Shown: positions 7,026 through 15,506 of the stretch, in pieces
Layout: each line of letters opens with the position of its first letter
Position numbering within the stretch: the stretch's first letter is position 1
Assembly (NCBI GenBank): GCA_019100305.1
Contig: JAHRHW010000020.1
Location: 1-21,874 of the forward strand
Origin: Candidatus Thiodiazotropha taylori
GTDB taxonomy: Bacteria; Pseudomonadota; Gammaproteobacteria; Chromatiales; Chromatiaceae
Direction: 5' to 3'
DNA length: 21,874 nt
Notes under the pieces: model-generated
What the model was told of the DNA's origin: nothing
Databases searched by the model: none
The model's input: only the letters and a program-made list of their open reading frames with translations
Position numbers and translations under genes: made by a program

Positions 7026-7748
7026 ATGAGTGCGCTAATTAGCCAACGCATCTTGCTCAAACTGAGTGGCGAGGCCCTGATGGGAGAGGGGGACTTCGGT
7101 ATTGATCCTGGAGTGCTTCAGCGGGTTGCTGAGGAGATCAGGGATCTGATCGATGCCGGCATTCAGATGGGGGTTGTGATCGGTGGCGGTAACATCTTTC
7201 GTGGTGCAGGTCTGGCTCAGGGTGGCTTTGACCGGGTGCGCGGCGATCAGATGGGCATGTTGGCCACCGTAATGAATTCACTGGCGATGCAGGATATGCT
7301 CTCCCGCCTGGGAGTGGATGCCGATGTCTACTCGGCGCTTGCGATGCCCGATGTCTGCGAACCTTTCACTGCGAGAGATGCAAGACGTAGCCTGGATCAG
7401 GGCCGGGTTGCCATTCTCGCGGCAGGAACCGGCAATCCCTACTTTACCACTGACTCCGCTGCCAGCCTGAGAGCGGTGGAGATCAAAGCGGATCTGCTGA
7501 TCAAGGCGACCAAGGTGAATGGTGTCTATTCAGCCGACCCGATGAAGGATCCCCAGGCAACCTTCTATCCCCGTTTGACATACGATCGCGCTTTGGCGGA
7601 AAACCTTCAGGTCATGGATGCCACGGCAATCGTTCTGTGCCGGGATAACGGTATGCCCCTGCGAATCATGAACATAAACGACCCGGGTGCTCTCATGCGC
7701 TTGATGCATGGAGAGGCAATTGGCTCCCTGGTGGAAAAAGGCGACTGA
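7026..7748 (+). CDS. pyrH: UMP kinase
   Basis: PyrH phosphorylates UMP to UDP with ATP in pyrimidine nucleotide synthesis and belongs to the amino acid kinase fold. From ATG 7026 the protein has 240 residues (241 in E. coli), with N terminus MSALISQRILLKLSGEALMG. A longer frame reaching 6957 would add 23 residues that coincide with the hairpins and is rejected. AGGATAGGG ends five bases before the ATG. Visible motifs are KLSGEAL (12-18), the glycine-rich GGGNIFRG (53-60), the DQMGMLATVMN helix, the AAGTGNPYFTTDSAA nucleotide/acceptor segment (132-146) and KATKVNGVYSADP. The gene is followed two bases after its stop by frr. Confidence 0.96.
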   Translation: MSALISQRILLKLSGEALMGEGDFGIDPGVLQRVAEEIRDLIDAGIQMGVVIGGGNIFRGAGLAQGGFDRVRGDQMGMLATVMNSLAMQDMLSRLGVDADVYSALAMPDVCEPFTARDARRSLDQGRVAILAAGTGNPYFTTDSAASLRAVEIKADLLIKATKVNGVYSADPMKDPQATFYPRLTYDRALAENLQVMDATAIVLCRDNGMPLRIMNINDPGALMRLMHGEAIGSLVEKGD

Positions 7749-7750
7749 CT

Positions 7751-8308
7751 ATGATTGATGATATTAAGAGTGATGCGTCAACCCGTATGGGTAAGAGTGT
7801 AGAGTCCCTGGTACATGAACTGGCCAAGGTGCGGACCGGCCGTGCCCATCCCAGTCTGCTGGATCATATCCGGGTCGACTACTATGGATCGGATGTACCG
7901 ATCAGTCAGGTGGCGAATATCAATGTCGAGGATGCTCGCACGCTGACCGTGGTGCCTTGGGAAAAGAACATGGTTTCGGTTGTGGAGAAGGCGATCATGA
8001 CTTCCGATCTGGGGCTCAACCCGATGAGTGCCGGTTCGGTTCTGCGGGTGCCAATGCCTCCGCTGACCGAAGAGCGGCGCAAAGATCTGATTCGAGTCGT
8101 TCGCCAGGAGGCCGAGCAGGCTAAAGTCGCCATACGCAATATCCGGCGTGACGCCAACCATGATCTGAAGGATCTGGTTAAGGAGAAGATGATTTCAGAG
8201 GATGATGAACACCGCGGGCAGGAACTGATCCAGAATCTGACAGACAAACACATCAAGCAGGTTGATGAGTTGCTGGAGGAGAAAGAGAAGGACTTGATGG
8301 AGATTTGA
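7751..8308 (+). CDS. frr: Ribosome recycling factor
   Basis: RRF splits post-termination ribosomes together with EF-G. It has 185 residues, identical in length to E. coli RRF. Characteristic segments include LAKVRTGRAHPSLLD, VEKAIMTSDLGLNPMSAGS, the PPLTEERRKDL turn, and the RNIRRDANHDLKDL helix carrying the conserved arginines. The start codon follows the pyrH stop by two bases, so translation is probably coupled. The three-helix-bundle tail ends in a Lys/Glu-rich helix as usual. Confidence 0.97.
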   Translation: MIDDIKSDASTRMGKSVESLVHELAKVRTGRAHPSLLDHIRVDYYGSDVPISQVANINVEDARTLTVVPWEKNMVSVVEKAIMTSDLGLNPMSAGSVLRVPMPPLTEERRKDLIRVVRQEAEQAKVAIRNIRRDANHDLKDLVKEKMISEDDEHRGQELIQNLTDKHIKQVDELLEEKEKDLMEI

Positions 8309-8336
8309 TCCTCCTGAAAACCCTAAAGAAATCTCT

Positions 8337-9110
8337 ATGACAAGCGGCATGACAAAGGACTCCGAAACTGTCGTCGCAGAACTGCCTCGGCATTTGGCGA
8401 TTATCATGGATGGCAATGGCCGATGGGCGCAAAAGCGGGGCCTGCCGCGATACGCCGGTCATCCGGCAGGTGTCGATGCGGTACGCCGGGTGGTGGAAGC
8501 CTGTGTGGTGCGCAAGATATCGGTTCTGACTCTGTTTGCCTTCAGTAGCGAGAACTGGCGGAGGCCCGCCAAAGAGGTCAATCTGATCATGGACCTTTTC
8601 ATCCGCTCCTTGAGGAAAGAGGTCAAACGTCTCGACCGTAATCAGGTCAAGCTCAAAGTGATTGGCGATCGCAGCGCATTCTCCAAAAAGCTGCAGCAGC
8701 AGATCGCCGAAGCGGAGCAGCAGACTGCATCCAACCAGGGCCTGCTGTTGCAGGTGGCGGCCAACTACGGTGGTCGATGGGATGTTACCCAGGCTGCCAG
8801 ATGCCTGGCGCAATCGGTCGCATCAGGTGAGCTCTCTGTCGACCAGATCGATGAGCAGGCACTGGCACAGCACCTATCATTTGCCGGGATCCCGGAGCCC
8901 GACCTGTTCATCCGCACCGGTGGTGAAAAACGCATCAGCAACTTCCTGCTGTGGCAGTGTGCCTATACCGAACTCTACTTCACTGATCTGCTCTGGCCGG
9001 ACTTTGATGACCAGGCCCTGGAAGCGGCAATTCAGGATTATTCAGGCCGACAACGTCGTTTCGGTCGTACCGGAGAGCAGGTTCAGGGACAGACTGCTGA
9101 AGCCTCCTGA
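8337..9110 (+). CDS. uppS: Isoprenyl transferase (undecaprenyl diphosphate synthase)
   Basis: UppS elongates FPP with IPP, in cis configuration, to the C55 lipid carrier used for peptidoglycan and O-antigen. It has 257 residues. The catalytic motif IIMDGNGRWAQKRG has Asp at residue 25. FAFSSENWRRP (67-77) and FIRTGGEKRISNFLLWQ (191-207) are also intact and bind substrate diphosphates. The C-terminal YTELYFTDLLWPDF block is typical. The ATG at 8337 is chosen because it fits the family's short N-terminal extension. Another ATG at 8349 is possible, and neither has a strong ribosome site. It comes 28 bases after frr and 10 before cdsA. Confidence 0.95.
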   Translation: MTSGMTKDSETVVAELPRHLAIIMDGNGRWAQKRGLPRYAGHPAGVDAVRRVVEACVVRKISVLTLFAFSSENWRRPAKEVNLIMDLFIRSLRKEVKRLDRNQVKLKVIGDRSAFSKKLQQQIAEAEQQTASNQGLLLQVAANYGGRWDVTQAARCLAQSVASGELSVDQIDEQALAQHLSFAGIPEPDLFIRTGGEKRISNFLLWQCAYTELYFTDLLWPDFDDQALEAAIQDYSGRQRRFGRTGEQVQGQTAEAS

Positions 9111-9120
9111 GCTGTCCGAT

Positions 9121-9939
9121 ATGCTGAAACAGCGCGTCATCACAGCCCTGATTCTGGCCCCTCTGGTAATCTCTTCGGTACTACTGCTGCCAACCGGTTA
9201 TGTTGCCCTGCTTCTCGCCGTTGTGGTGTTGGTGGGCAGTAGGGAGTGGGCCAGACTGAGTGGTTTTACCGATCTGCCACAGCAGCTGCTCTATACCCTG
9301 TTGATGCTGCTACTGCTCGGTTGCAGCTACTTTTTGATGCCCCCATCGTGGATTCCTGCCATCACTGGGCTTGCAGTAGTCTGGTGGTGTTTCGTGCTGG
9401 TGCGGATTATGCATTATCGGTCGGATCAGACCCCATCCGATAATGCGCTGTTGAAAGGCCTGGAGGGAATCGTTGTGCTGCTTCCCCCCTGGCTTGCACT
9501 GATCAACCTGCATCAGATACCCGCTTTCGGCCCCGGTTTGATGCTGTTTGTTCTGATGCTGATCTGGAGCGCGGATGTGGGAGCCTACTTTGCTGGACAC
9601 CGCTGGGGGAGCTATAAGCTGGCGCCTGAGGTGAGCCCCGGCAAGACCAGGGAGGGCGTCTATGGGGCCATGGTCAGTGCACTGCTGTGCGGATTCGTTC
9701 TGATCTGGTGGTTGGATAGCTCTGTTCTGAAATCAATACTGATCTTGCTCCTCTGTCTGGTTACGATGCTCTCCTCGGTGGTTGGTGATCTGTTCGAGAG
9801 CCTGCTGAAGCGACAGAGGGGGATGAAGGATAGCGGTACCCTGCTACCTGGCCATGGTGGTATGTTGGATCGTATCGATAGCCTGACGGCCGCGGCACCC
9901 GTATTTCTCTTCGGCCTGATCCTGCTGGGGGAAGCGTGA
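9121..9939 (+). CDS. cdsA: Phosphatidate cytidylyltransferase (CDP-diglyceride synthase)
   Basis: CdsA makes CDP-diacylglycerol from phosphatidic acid and CTP, the branch-point of phospholipid synthesis in the inner membrane. From ATG 9121 the protein has 272 residues. The same frame is open far upstream through uppS, but that part is a shadow. Several hydrophobic helices are visible, starting with VITALILAPLVISSVLLLP and VALLLAVVVLVGS. The family signature is complete near the C terminus: SLLKRQRGMKDSG followed by LLPGHGGMLDRID, with the metal-binding Lys-Asp and Asp-Arg-Asp residues. The cytosolic loop GHRWGSYKLAPEVSPGKTREG is also typical. Its TGA overlaps the dxr start. Confidence 0.95.
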   Translation: MLKQRVITALILAPLVISSVLLLPTGYVALLLAVVVLVGSREWARLSGFTDLPQQLLYTLLMLLLLGCSYFLMPPSWIPAITGLAVVWWCFVLVRIMHYRSDQTPSDNALLKGLEGIVVLLPPWLALINLHQIPAFGPGLMLFVLMLIWSADVGAYFAGHRWGSYKLAPEVSPGKTREGVYGAMVSALLCGFVLIWWLDSSVLKSILILLLCLVTMLSSVVGDLFESLLKRQRGMKDSGTLLPGHGGMLDRIDSLTAAAPVFLFGLILLGEA

Positions 9940-11135
9940 TGATAGGATTGACGATTCTGGGATCGACTGGCTCGATCGGCATCAGTACCCTCGATGTGGT
10001 GGCCAGACATCCGGATCAGTACCAGGTTGTCGCTTTGACCGCCAATCGGGATGTGGAGGGGCTGCTGAGCCAGTGTGAGAGGTTTCAGCCGACGATTGCG
10101 GTGATGGGCGATCCTCACTGTGCCGACCAGTTGGCAAAAGGGCTGAATCAGCGCGGACTGGCGATTGAAGTGCTCTCCGGGCTGCGCGGCCTGGAGATTG
10201 CGGCAGCTATGCCGCAGGCCCACTATGTGATGGCGGCGATCGTCGGTGCAGCCGGATTGTTGCCGGCACTTGCGGCTGTGCGGGCCGGTAAACGTCTGCT
10301 GCTGGCGAATAAAGAGGCGTTGGTGGTGGCCGGTGACCTGTTTATGCAGGAGGTGAAGGCTCACAATGCCCTGGTGCTGCCCATCGACAGTGAACATAAC
10401 GCTGTATTCCAATGCATGCCGGAGGATTATCAGGGTGATTTGATGCACTCCGGAGTGAAGCGTATTCTGCTGACCGCATCCGGTGGGCCATTTCGTGAAA
10501 CCCCGGTGGAAGCGCTGCACGATGTTACCCCAGATCAGGCTTGTGCCCATCCCAACTGGGAGATGGGCAGGAAGATCTCTGTCGACTCGGCAACCATGAT
10601 GAACAAGGGGTTGGAGGTGATCGAGGCGCACTGGCTGTTTCAGGCCGGGGCGGATAAGATCGAGGTGGTACTGCATCCCCAGAGTGTCATCCACTCCATG
10701 GTGGAGTATGAGGATGGTTCGGTGCTCGCGCAGCTGGGACAGCCGGATATGCGGACACCGATTGCCCATGCGCTGGCCTGGCCAAAGCGGATTCAGTCCG
10801 GGGTGGAAAGTCTGAATCTTTTTCAGATCGGCCGTCTCGATTTCGAGCCACCGGATCCCCAGCGATTCCCCTGCCTGGGTCTCGCCTATCAGGCGATCCA
10901 GAGTGGTGGTACCGCCAGTGCGGTGCTGAATGCGGCCAATGAGGTGGCGGTGGATGCGTTTCTCAATCAGCGCCTTGGTTTTACCGGAATTGCTGAAGTG
11001 GTCGAGGAGACCATGCAACGGCAGCCGGTGGATCAGGTCAAAGATCTGGAGAGCCTGTTGGAAGCGGACCGGAAGGCACGAAGTGTGGCGGAACAAGTCG
11101 TGCAGAAAAGGGTCTCAAGCTGCGGTATCAGCTGA
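9939..11135 (+). CDS. dxr: 1-deoxy-D-xylulose 5-phosphate reductoisomerase
   Basis: Dxr converts DXP to 2-C-methyl-D-erythritol 4-phosphate with NADPH, the committed step of the MEP isoprenoid pathway that feeds UppS. From ATG 9939 the protein has 398 residues, the same as E. coli. A GTG one codon earlier (9936) is possible, but the MIGLTILGSTGSIG start aligns best. The NADPH loop GSTGSIG is at 8-14. The metal ligands Asp150 and Glu152 are in LPIDSEHNAVFQ. The substrate block SATMMNKGLEVIEA (217-230) supplies Asn, Lys and the third acidic ligand. GGGGGA lies six bases before the ATG. The TGATG junction with cdsA (one-base overlap) implies translational coupling. The placement after cdsA matches Pseudomonas, not E. 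coli. Confidence 0.96.
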   Translation: MIGLTILGSTGSIGISTLDVVARHPDQYQVVALTANRDVEGLLSQCERFQPTIAVMGDPHCADQLAKGLNQRGLAIEVLSGLRGLEIAAAMPQAHYVMAAIVGAAGLLPALAAVRAGKRLLLANKEALVVAGDLFMQEVKAHNALVLPIDSEHNAVFQCMPEDYQGDLMHSGVKRILLTASGGPFRETPVEALHDVTPDQACAHPNWEMGRKISVDSATMMNKGLEVIEAHWLFQAGADKIEVVLHPQSVIHSMVEYEDGSVLAQLGQPDMRTPIAHALAWPKRIQSGVESLNLFQIGRLDFEPPDPQRFPCLGLAYQAIQSGGTASAVLNAANEVAVDAFLNQRLGFTGIAEVVEETMQRQPVDQVKDLESLLEADRKARSVAEQVVQKRVSSCGIS

Positions 11136-11144
11136 ATAGACATA

Positions 11145-12515
11145 ATGAATTCACTACTCTTCACCATCATTTCGTTTCTTGTTGCACTGGCAATCCTGAT
11201 TGCCGTGCATGAATTCGGCCACTTCTGGGTGGCGCGTAAACTGGGCGTCAAGGTATTGCGTTTCTCCATCGGTTTCGGCAAGCCGCTGTGGAAAAAGACC
11301 AGTCAGGTGGATGGTACAGAGTACGTCGTTGCGGCCATCCCACTCGGCGGCTATGTGAAAATGCTCGATGAGCGGGAGGCGCCAGTACCCGAGGCGCTGC
11401 AGAATCAGGCATTCAACCGCCAGTCACTGCCGGTGCGCAGTGCCATTGTGGTTGCCGGACCCCTGTTTAATTTCCTCTTTGCGATCTTTGCCTTCTGGTT
11501 GATATTCGTGACCGGTGATACCGGTCTCAAACCGCTGGTCGGTAAGGTGGAAGAGGGTTCACTGGCGCAGCAGAGCGGATTCGTGGTTGGTGACCGGATT
11601 ACTTCGGTTGCCGGTCAAGCGACCCCCACCTGGGAAAATGTGGTCTATGCGATGCTCTCCCAGGCATTGGACAAGGATACCCTGCAGATTGGTGTGACCA
11701 ATCCGCAGCAGGGTGAGCGGCAGGTGCTGCTGCCGAGCCACGACCTGGCGACAATGGCGGAAGAGGGGCAGCTGCTGACCAATCTGGGATTGACCCCGGA
11801 TCGACCGGAGATCCCTCCGGTAATCGCTGAGATCGTGCCTGGTGAAGCAGCCGACAAGGCTGGCATGAAGCCGGGGGACCGGATCGTTCGGGTGGATGAT
11901 CAGCCGGTTACCGATTGGGCCGAGTGGGTCAATTATGTCCGGGAACGGCCAGGTCAGATGATGTTGATCGAGGTCAGCCGGGAGAGAGAATCGCTGATCC
12001 TCGAGGTGACCCCGAAAACGGTAAACCCTGATCAGGGAGAGCCCTATGGACGGATCGGTGCGGGGGTTGAACAGATACCGAGTGACCTGTGGGAAGACTA
12101 TCGGGCGATCGTACGCTACGGGCCACTGGAGTCGGTCGGGCAGGCGATCAACAAGAGCTGGGATCTATCGGTATTGATGCTGAGAATGCTTGGCAAAATG
12201 ATCATCGGCGAGGTCTCGGTGAAAAACCTCAGTGGCCCCATATCGATTGCTGATTCTGCTGGTAAATCAGCGAGTTTTGGCCTGGTCTATTTTATAAAGT
12301 TTCTCGCTGTCGTGAGCATCAGCCTGGGGGTCTTGAACCTGTTGCCCATCCCGGTGTTGGACGGCGGTCATCTGTTTTATTTCCTGATCGAGGCGATTAA
12401 GGGTAAGCCGCTGTCGGATCGGTTTATGGAGCAGGGGCAGAAAATCGGCCTGTTGATTCTGCTCGGTGTCATGAGTCTCGCGTTTTATGTCGACCTGAAC
12501 CGTTTTCTGGGGTAG
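11145..12515 (+). CDS. rseP: Site-2 zinc metalloprotease RseP
   Basis: RseP carries out the second, intramembrane cut of the anti-sigma factor RseA during the sigmaE envelope stress response and clears leftover signal peptides. It has 456 residues (450 in E. coli). The zinc motif is AVHEFGHFW with His22, Glu23 and His26 in the first membrane helix, the same positions as in E. coli. The third ligand is Asp406 in NLLPIPVLDGGHL. Two PDZ domains occupy the periplasmic part, about 126-215 and 222-305 (VGKVEEGSLAQQSGF and IAEIVPGEAADKAGMKPGD are their starts). Two further hydrophobic helices lie near 380-400 and 435-450. It starts nine bases after dxr and precedes bamA, a conserved pairing. Confidence 0.96.
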   Translation: MNSLLFTIISFLVALAILIAVHEFGHFWVARKLGVKVLRFSIGFGKPLWKKTSQVDGTEYVVAAIPLGGYVKMLDEREAPVPEALQNQAFNRQSLPVRSAIVVAGPLFNFLFAIFAFWLIFVTGDTGLKPLVGKVEEGSLAQQSGFVVGDRITSVAGQATPTWENVVYAMLSQALDKDTLQIGVTNPQQGERQVLLPSHDLATMAEEGQLLTNLGLTPDRPEIPPVIAEIVPGEAADKAGMKPGDRIVRVDDQPVTDWAEWVNYVRERPGQMMLIEVSRERESLILEVTPKTVNPDQGEPYGRIGAGVEQIPSDLWEDYRAIVRYGPLESVGQAINKSWDLSVLMLRMLGKMIIGEVSVKNLSGPISIADSAGKSASFGLVYFIKFLAVVSISLGVLNLLPIPVLDGGHLFYFLIEAIKGKPLSDRFMEQGQKIGLLILLGVMSLAFYVDLNRFLG

Positions 12516-12534
12516 CCATTCGTATCAGTTCAAG

Positions 12535-12552
12535 AGGATAGCTCTGTATCCT
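12535..12552 (+). other. Short hairpin in the rseP-bamA spacer
   Basis: AGGATA-GCTCTG-TATCCT is a 6-bp stem with a 6-base loop, 20 bases after the rseP stop. No T-run follows. The 147-base spacer also holds TATACT at 12570-12575 as a possible -10 without a good -35, and I found no clear sigmaE promoter although bamA is often sigmaE-driven. Confidence 0.3.
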
Positions 12553-12662
12553 GAAGCTGTAAGATAACTTATACTTACGCCCTTCGTGACATTACTGACA
12601 TGTCGGAGATTTCTGCCAACAGGCAGCTGAATAATGAATAAACTCTGTTGTTTCAAATCATA

Positions 12663-14954
12663 ATGCCATTTTTCTTGCGGATTTTTCTCACTTTACTGCT
12701 GTCTGCTGGCGTCCTGTTTCCGCAACTGGCCGCCGCCTTTGTCGTCCAGGACATCCGTGTCGAGGGGCTTCAGCGCATCTCAGCGGGTACCGTCTTTAAC
12801 TATCTGCCGGTGAAAACCGGTGATGAGGTGAATACGGGTAACACCGCAAAGATCATTCGTGCCCTCCACAAAACCGGTTTTTTCCAGGAGATTCGGCTGG
12901 AGCGTGAAGGGGATGTGTTGATTGTCTTCGTGCATGAGCGACCGGCGATTGCTGAGATCAACATTACCGGTAACAAGGATCTCGATACGGACCGCTTGAT
13001 GGCCGGGCTCAAGGATGTTGGGCTGGCTGAGGGGCGGGTCTTCAAGCGCGCCCTGCTGGAACAGGTCGAACAGGAGCTGAACCGGCAATATTTCTCGCGT
13101 GGTAAATATGGCGTGAAGATCAAATCCGAGGTGACGCCGCTTGAGCGTAACCGGGTGGGTATCGATATCGAGATCTCAGAGGGGCTGACGGCACGCATCA
13201 AAAACATCAACATTATCGGCAACTCAGCCTATGAAGATGATGATCTGCTGGATGAGTTCGAGCTGGGGGTGCCGGCCTGGTACGCGATCTTCTCCAGCCG
13301 GGACAAATACTCCAAACAGGCCCTTGCCGGTGACCTTGAGACCCTGCGCTCGTTCTACCTGGACCGGGGCTATATCGATTTCAAAATCGAATCGACACAG
13401 GTTTCGATTACCCCGGACAAGAAGGATATCTACATCACCATCGCCCTCGAAGAGGGGGATGTGTTCACCCTCAGCGATATCAAACTGGCCGGTGATCTGG
13501 AGCTGCCGGAAGAGGAGCTGTTTCCGTTGATCCACCTGCGCCGGGGCGGCGTATTCTCCCGTAAGCGGGTCACCGCCAGTGCAGAACGGCTGAATAAAAA
13601 GTACTCCGATGCGGGTTATGCCTTTGCCAACGTCAACAGCATACCGGATATCGACAGAGAGAATCGCAAGGTGGCGATTACTTATTTCGTCGATCCGGGC
13701 AAAAGGGTTTACGTCCGATACATCAATATCTCCGGGAACTCCACTACCCGTGACGAGGTATTACGCCGGGAGATGCGGCAGATGGAGTCCGCCTGGTTCT
13801 CCGGTGAGAAGACCCGACTCTCCCGTGAGCGTCTGCAACGACTAGGCTTTTTCAATGATGTCAATATGGAGACCCCGGCGGTACCCGGTACCACAGATCT
13901 GGTGGATGTCAATCTGAGCGTCACCGAAGCCGCTTCGGGCAGCCTGAGTGCCGGTGTCGGTTACTCGGAGACCCAGGGCGTGCTGTTCAATGCCAGCATC
14001 AGTCAGAACAACTTTCTCGGTACCGGCAACCGGGTCAGCGCCGGATTTGACACCAGTGATGCGACCAAGAAGGTTACCATTGTCTATACCGATCCCTACT
14101 ACACCATCGATGGGATCAGTCAGGGCTATGAACTGAGCTATCGGGAGACCGACTTTTCAGAGTTGAACATCTCCAGCTACTCCACCGATGTGGGGCGACT
14201 GGGGGTCAATTTCGGTGTGCCGGTATCCGAGTATGACCGTTTGAGATTCAGTCTGGCCTATGAAAATACGAAATTTTTCATCGCCGACTCGGCCTCGGAT
14301 GAGATCAAGGCTTTTGAAGAGAAATATGGTAAGAAATTTTCCGATTTTGAGCTGGTTGGCAGCTGGATCCGGGATACTCGGGACCGGGCGATCTTTCCGA
14401 ACAAAGGTGGTCGCCAGGTCTTCACCACGGAACTGAACACTCCGGGCAGTGATCTTCAGTATTACCGCATCAGCTATCGGAATGCCCAGTATTTCCCCTT
14501 AACCAACAATCTGACCTTAAGGCTGAATGGTGAGTTGGGTTATGGTGACGGGTATGGAAACAACGAAGAGTTACCCTTCTATCGGAATTTCTACGCCGGT
14601 GGCATTGGCTCAGTCAGAGGTTTTGAAGAGAATACCCTGGGTCCGAAAGATTCAGAAGACGATGCGCTGGGTGCGAATGCTAGAATCGTGGGGCAGATCG
14701 AGTTACTGTTCCCGATCTTTGGTGACGACTTCAAAGATACAGTACGTGCTGGATTGTTTGCCGATGCGGGCAATGTCTTCGATCTGGCGAATGACGAGGA
14801 GATCAAGTGGGATGGATTTCGGGCTTCTACGGGTCTGATGTTATCCTGGTTTTCTCCGGTAGGTGCACTCTCATTCAGTTTGGGTTATCCGCTGAAGGAG
14901 GAAGAGGGTGACAAGACTAAATCGCTTCAATTCCGAATTGGTAGCGGATTCTAA
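12663..14954 (+). CDS. bamA: Outer membrane protein assembly factor BamA
   Basis: BamA is the essential core of the BAM complex that inserts beta-barrel proteins into the outer membrane. From ATG 12663 the precursor has 763 residues. A TTG at 12648 would add five residues, and neither start has a clear ribosome site. The signal peptide runs to LAAA (cleavage after about residue 25), so the mature protein begins FVVQDIRVEGLQRISAGTVF, the first POTRA domain. Five POTRA domains fill roughly residues 26-420. The 16-strand barrel follows, with the loop-6 motif VRGF at 651-654 (GGIGSVRGFEENTLGP). The chain ends QFRIGSGF with C-terminal Phe, the usual barrel signal. It is somewhat shorter than E. 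coli BamA (810), mostly in loops. Neighbours rseP and skp agree with the assignment. Confidence 0.96.
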   Translation: MPFFLRIFLTLLLSAGVLFPQLAAAFVVQDIRVEGLQRISAGTVFNYLPVKTGDEVNTGNTAKIIRALHKTGFFQEIRLEREGDVLIVFVHERPAIAEINITGNKDLDTDRLMAGLKDVGLAEGRVFKRALLEQVEQELNRQYFSRGKYGVKIKSEVTPLERNRVGIDIEISEGLTARIKNINIIGNSAYEDDDLLDEFELGVPAWYAIFSSRDKYSKQALAGDLETLRSFYLDRGYIDFKIESTQVSITPDKKDIYITIALEEGDVFTLSDIKLAGDLELPEEELFPLIHLRRGGVFSRKRVTASAERLNKKYSDAGYAFANVNSIPDIDRENRKVAITYFVDPGKRVYVRYINISGNSTTRDEVLRREMRQMESAWFSGEKTRLSRERLQRLGFFNDVNMETPAVPGTTDLVDVNLSVTEAASGSLSAGVGYSETQGVLFNASISQNNFLGTGNRVSAGFDTSDATKKVTIVYTDPYYTIDGISQGYELSYRETDFSELNISSYSTDVGRLGVNFGVPVSEYDRLRFSLAYENTKFFIADSASDEIKAFEEKYGKKFSDFELVGSWIRDTRDRAIFPNKGGRQVFTTELNTPGSDLQYYRISYRNAQYFPLTNNLTLRLNGELGYGDGYGNNEELPFYRNFYAGGIGSVRGFEENTLGPKDSEDDALGANARIVGQIELLFPIFGDDFKDTVRAGLFADAGNVFDLANDEEIKWDGFRASTGLMLSWFSPVGALSFSLGYPLKEEEGDKTKSLQFRIGSGF

Positions 14955-14975
14955 AACTAATTAGGGAGTCGATGG

Positions 14976-15491
14976 GTGAACTCAATACGTTTTTTACTAA
15001 TCACTTTGATCTTGGCGAGTTTTGTTGCTGGTAGCGCCTATGCTGAGGAGTATCGCATTGCTTTTGTCAATGCCACCAAGGTATTTGAAGAATCACCGCA
15101 ATACAAAACGGCGCGGGAACGCCTGCAGACAGAGTTCTCCAGACGTGAGAAGGATCTGCTGGCTTCACAGAAGCAGCTCAAGCAGCTTGAGGAGAAACTG
15201 CAGCGGGACGGTTCGGTGATGAGTGAATCCGAGGTCAAGCGTCTTGAGCGTGATATCCTCAGCCGCAGTCGTAAACTGAAAAATGCCCAGACAGAGTTCC
15301 GTGAGGATCTGAACCTGCGTCAGAATGAGGAGTTCAAGAAGCTGCGTCAGCAGGTTCGTGAGGTCATTCAGGAGGTGGGTAAAAGTGAAAATATCGATCT
15401 GATCGTCTCGGATGGGGTGGTCTATTTCAGTAAAAAGATCGACATTTCTGACAAGGTGTTGGAAAAACTGCGCGAACGAAAAGCTGAATAG
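14976..15491 (+). CDS. skp: Periplasmic chaperone Skp/OmpH
   Basis: Skp is a trimeric periplasmic chaperone that holds unfolded outer-membrane proteins on the way to BamA. The precursor has 171 residues. The start is GTG at 14976: AGGGAG lies seven bases upstream, and the ATG at 14972 is out of frame. The signal peptide ends SAYA (cleavage after about residue 23). The mature chain begins EEYRIAFVNATKVFEESPQY, the small beta body. Residues about 45-135 form the long Lys/Glu/Gln-rich helical tentacle (coiled coil), and the chain returns to the body with NIDLIVSDGVVYFSKKIDIS. It lies 21 bases after bamA, the standard order. Confidence 0.93.
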   Translation: MNSIRFLLITLILASFVAGSAYAEEYRIAFVNATKVFEESPQYKTARERLQTEFSRREKDLLASQKQLKQLEEKLQRDGSVMSESEVKRLERDILSRSRKLKNAQTEFREDLNLRQNEEFKKLRQQVREVIQEVGKSENIDLIVSDGVVYFSKKIDISDKVLEKLRERKAE

Positions 15492-15506
15492 TCCGGATCT
15501 ACACAC

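Noticed and set aside
8662..9120. 153-codon upstream extension of the cdsA frame through uppS
   Set aside because: The extension is rich in Ser, Arg and Pro with no family similarity, overlaps uppS in another frame, and CdsA normally begins at the hydrophobic helix after ATG 9121.
9660..11096. 478-codon open frame on the - strand opposite cdsA and dxr
   Set aside because: It lies antisense to two clearly conserved genes, and the His/Gln/Arg-rich translation resembles no protein family. It is a codon-bias shadow.
12570..12608. Possible promoter for bamA (TATACT, repeated TGACAT)
   Set aside because: No -35 hexamer at 16-18 bases for sigma70, and no GGAACTT/TCTGA pair at the right spacing for sigmaE.
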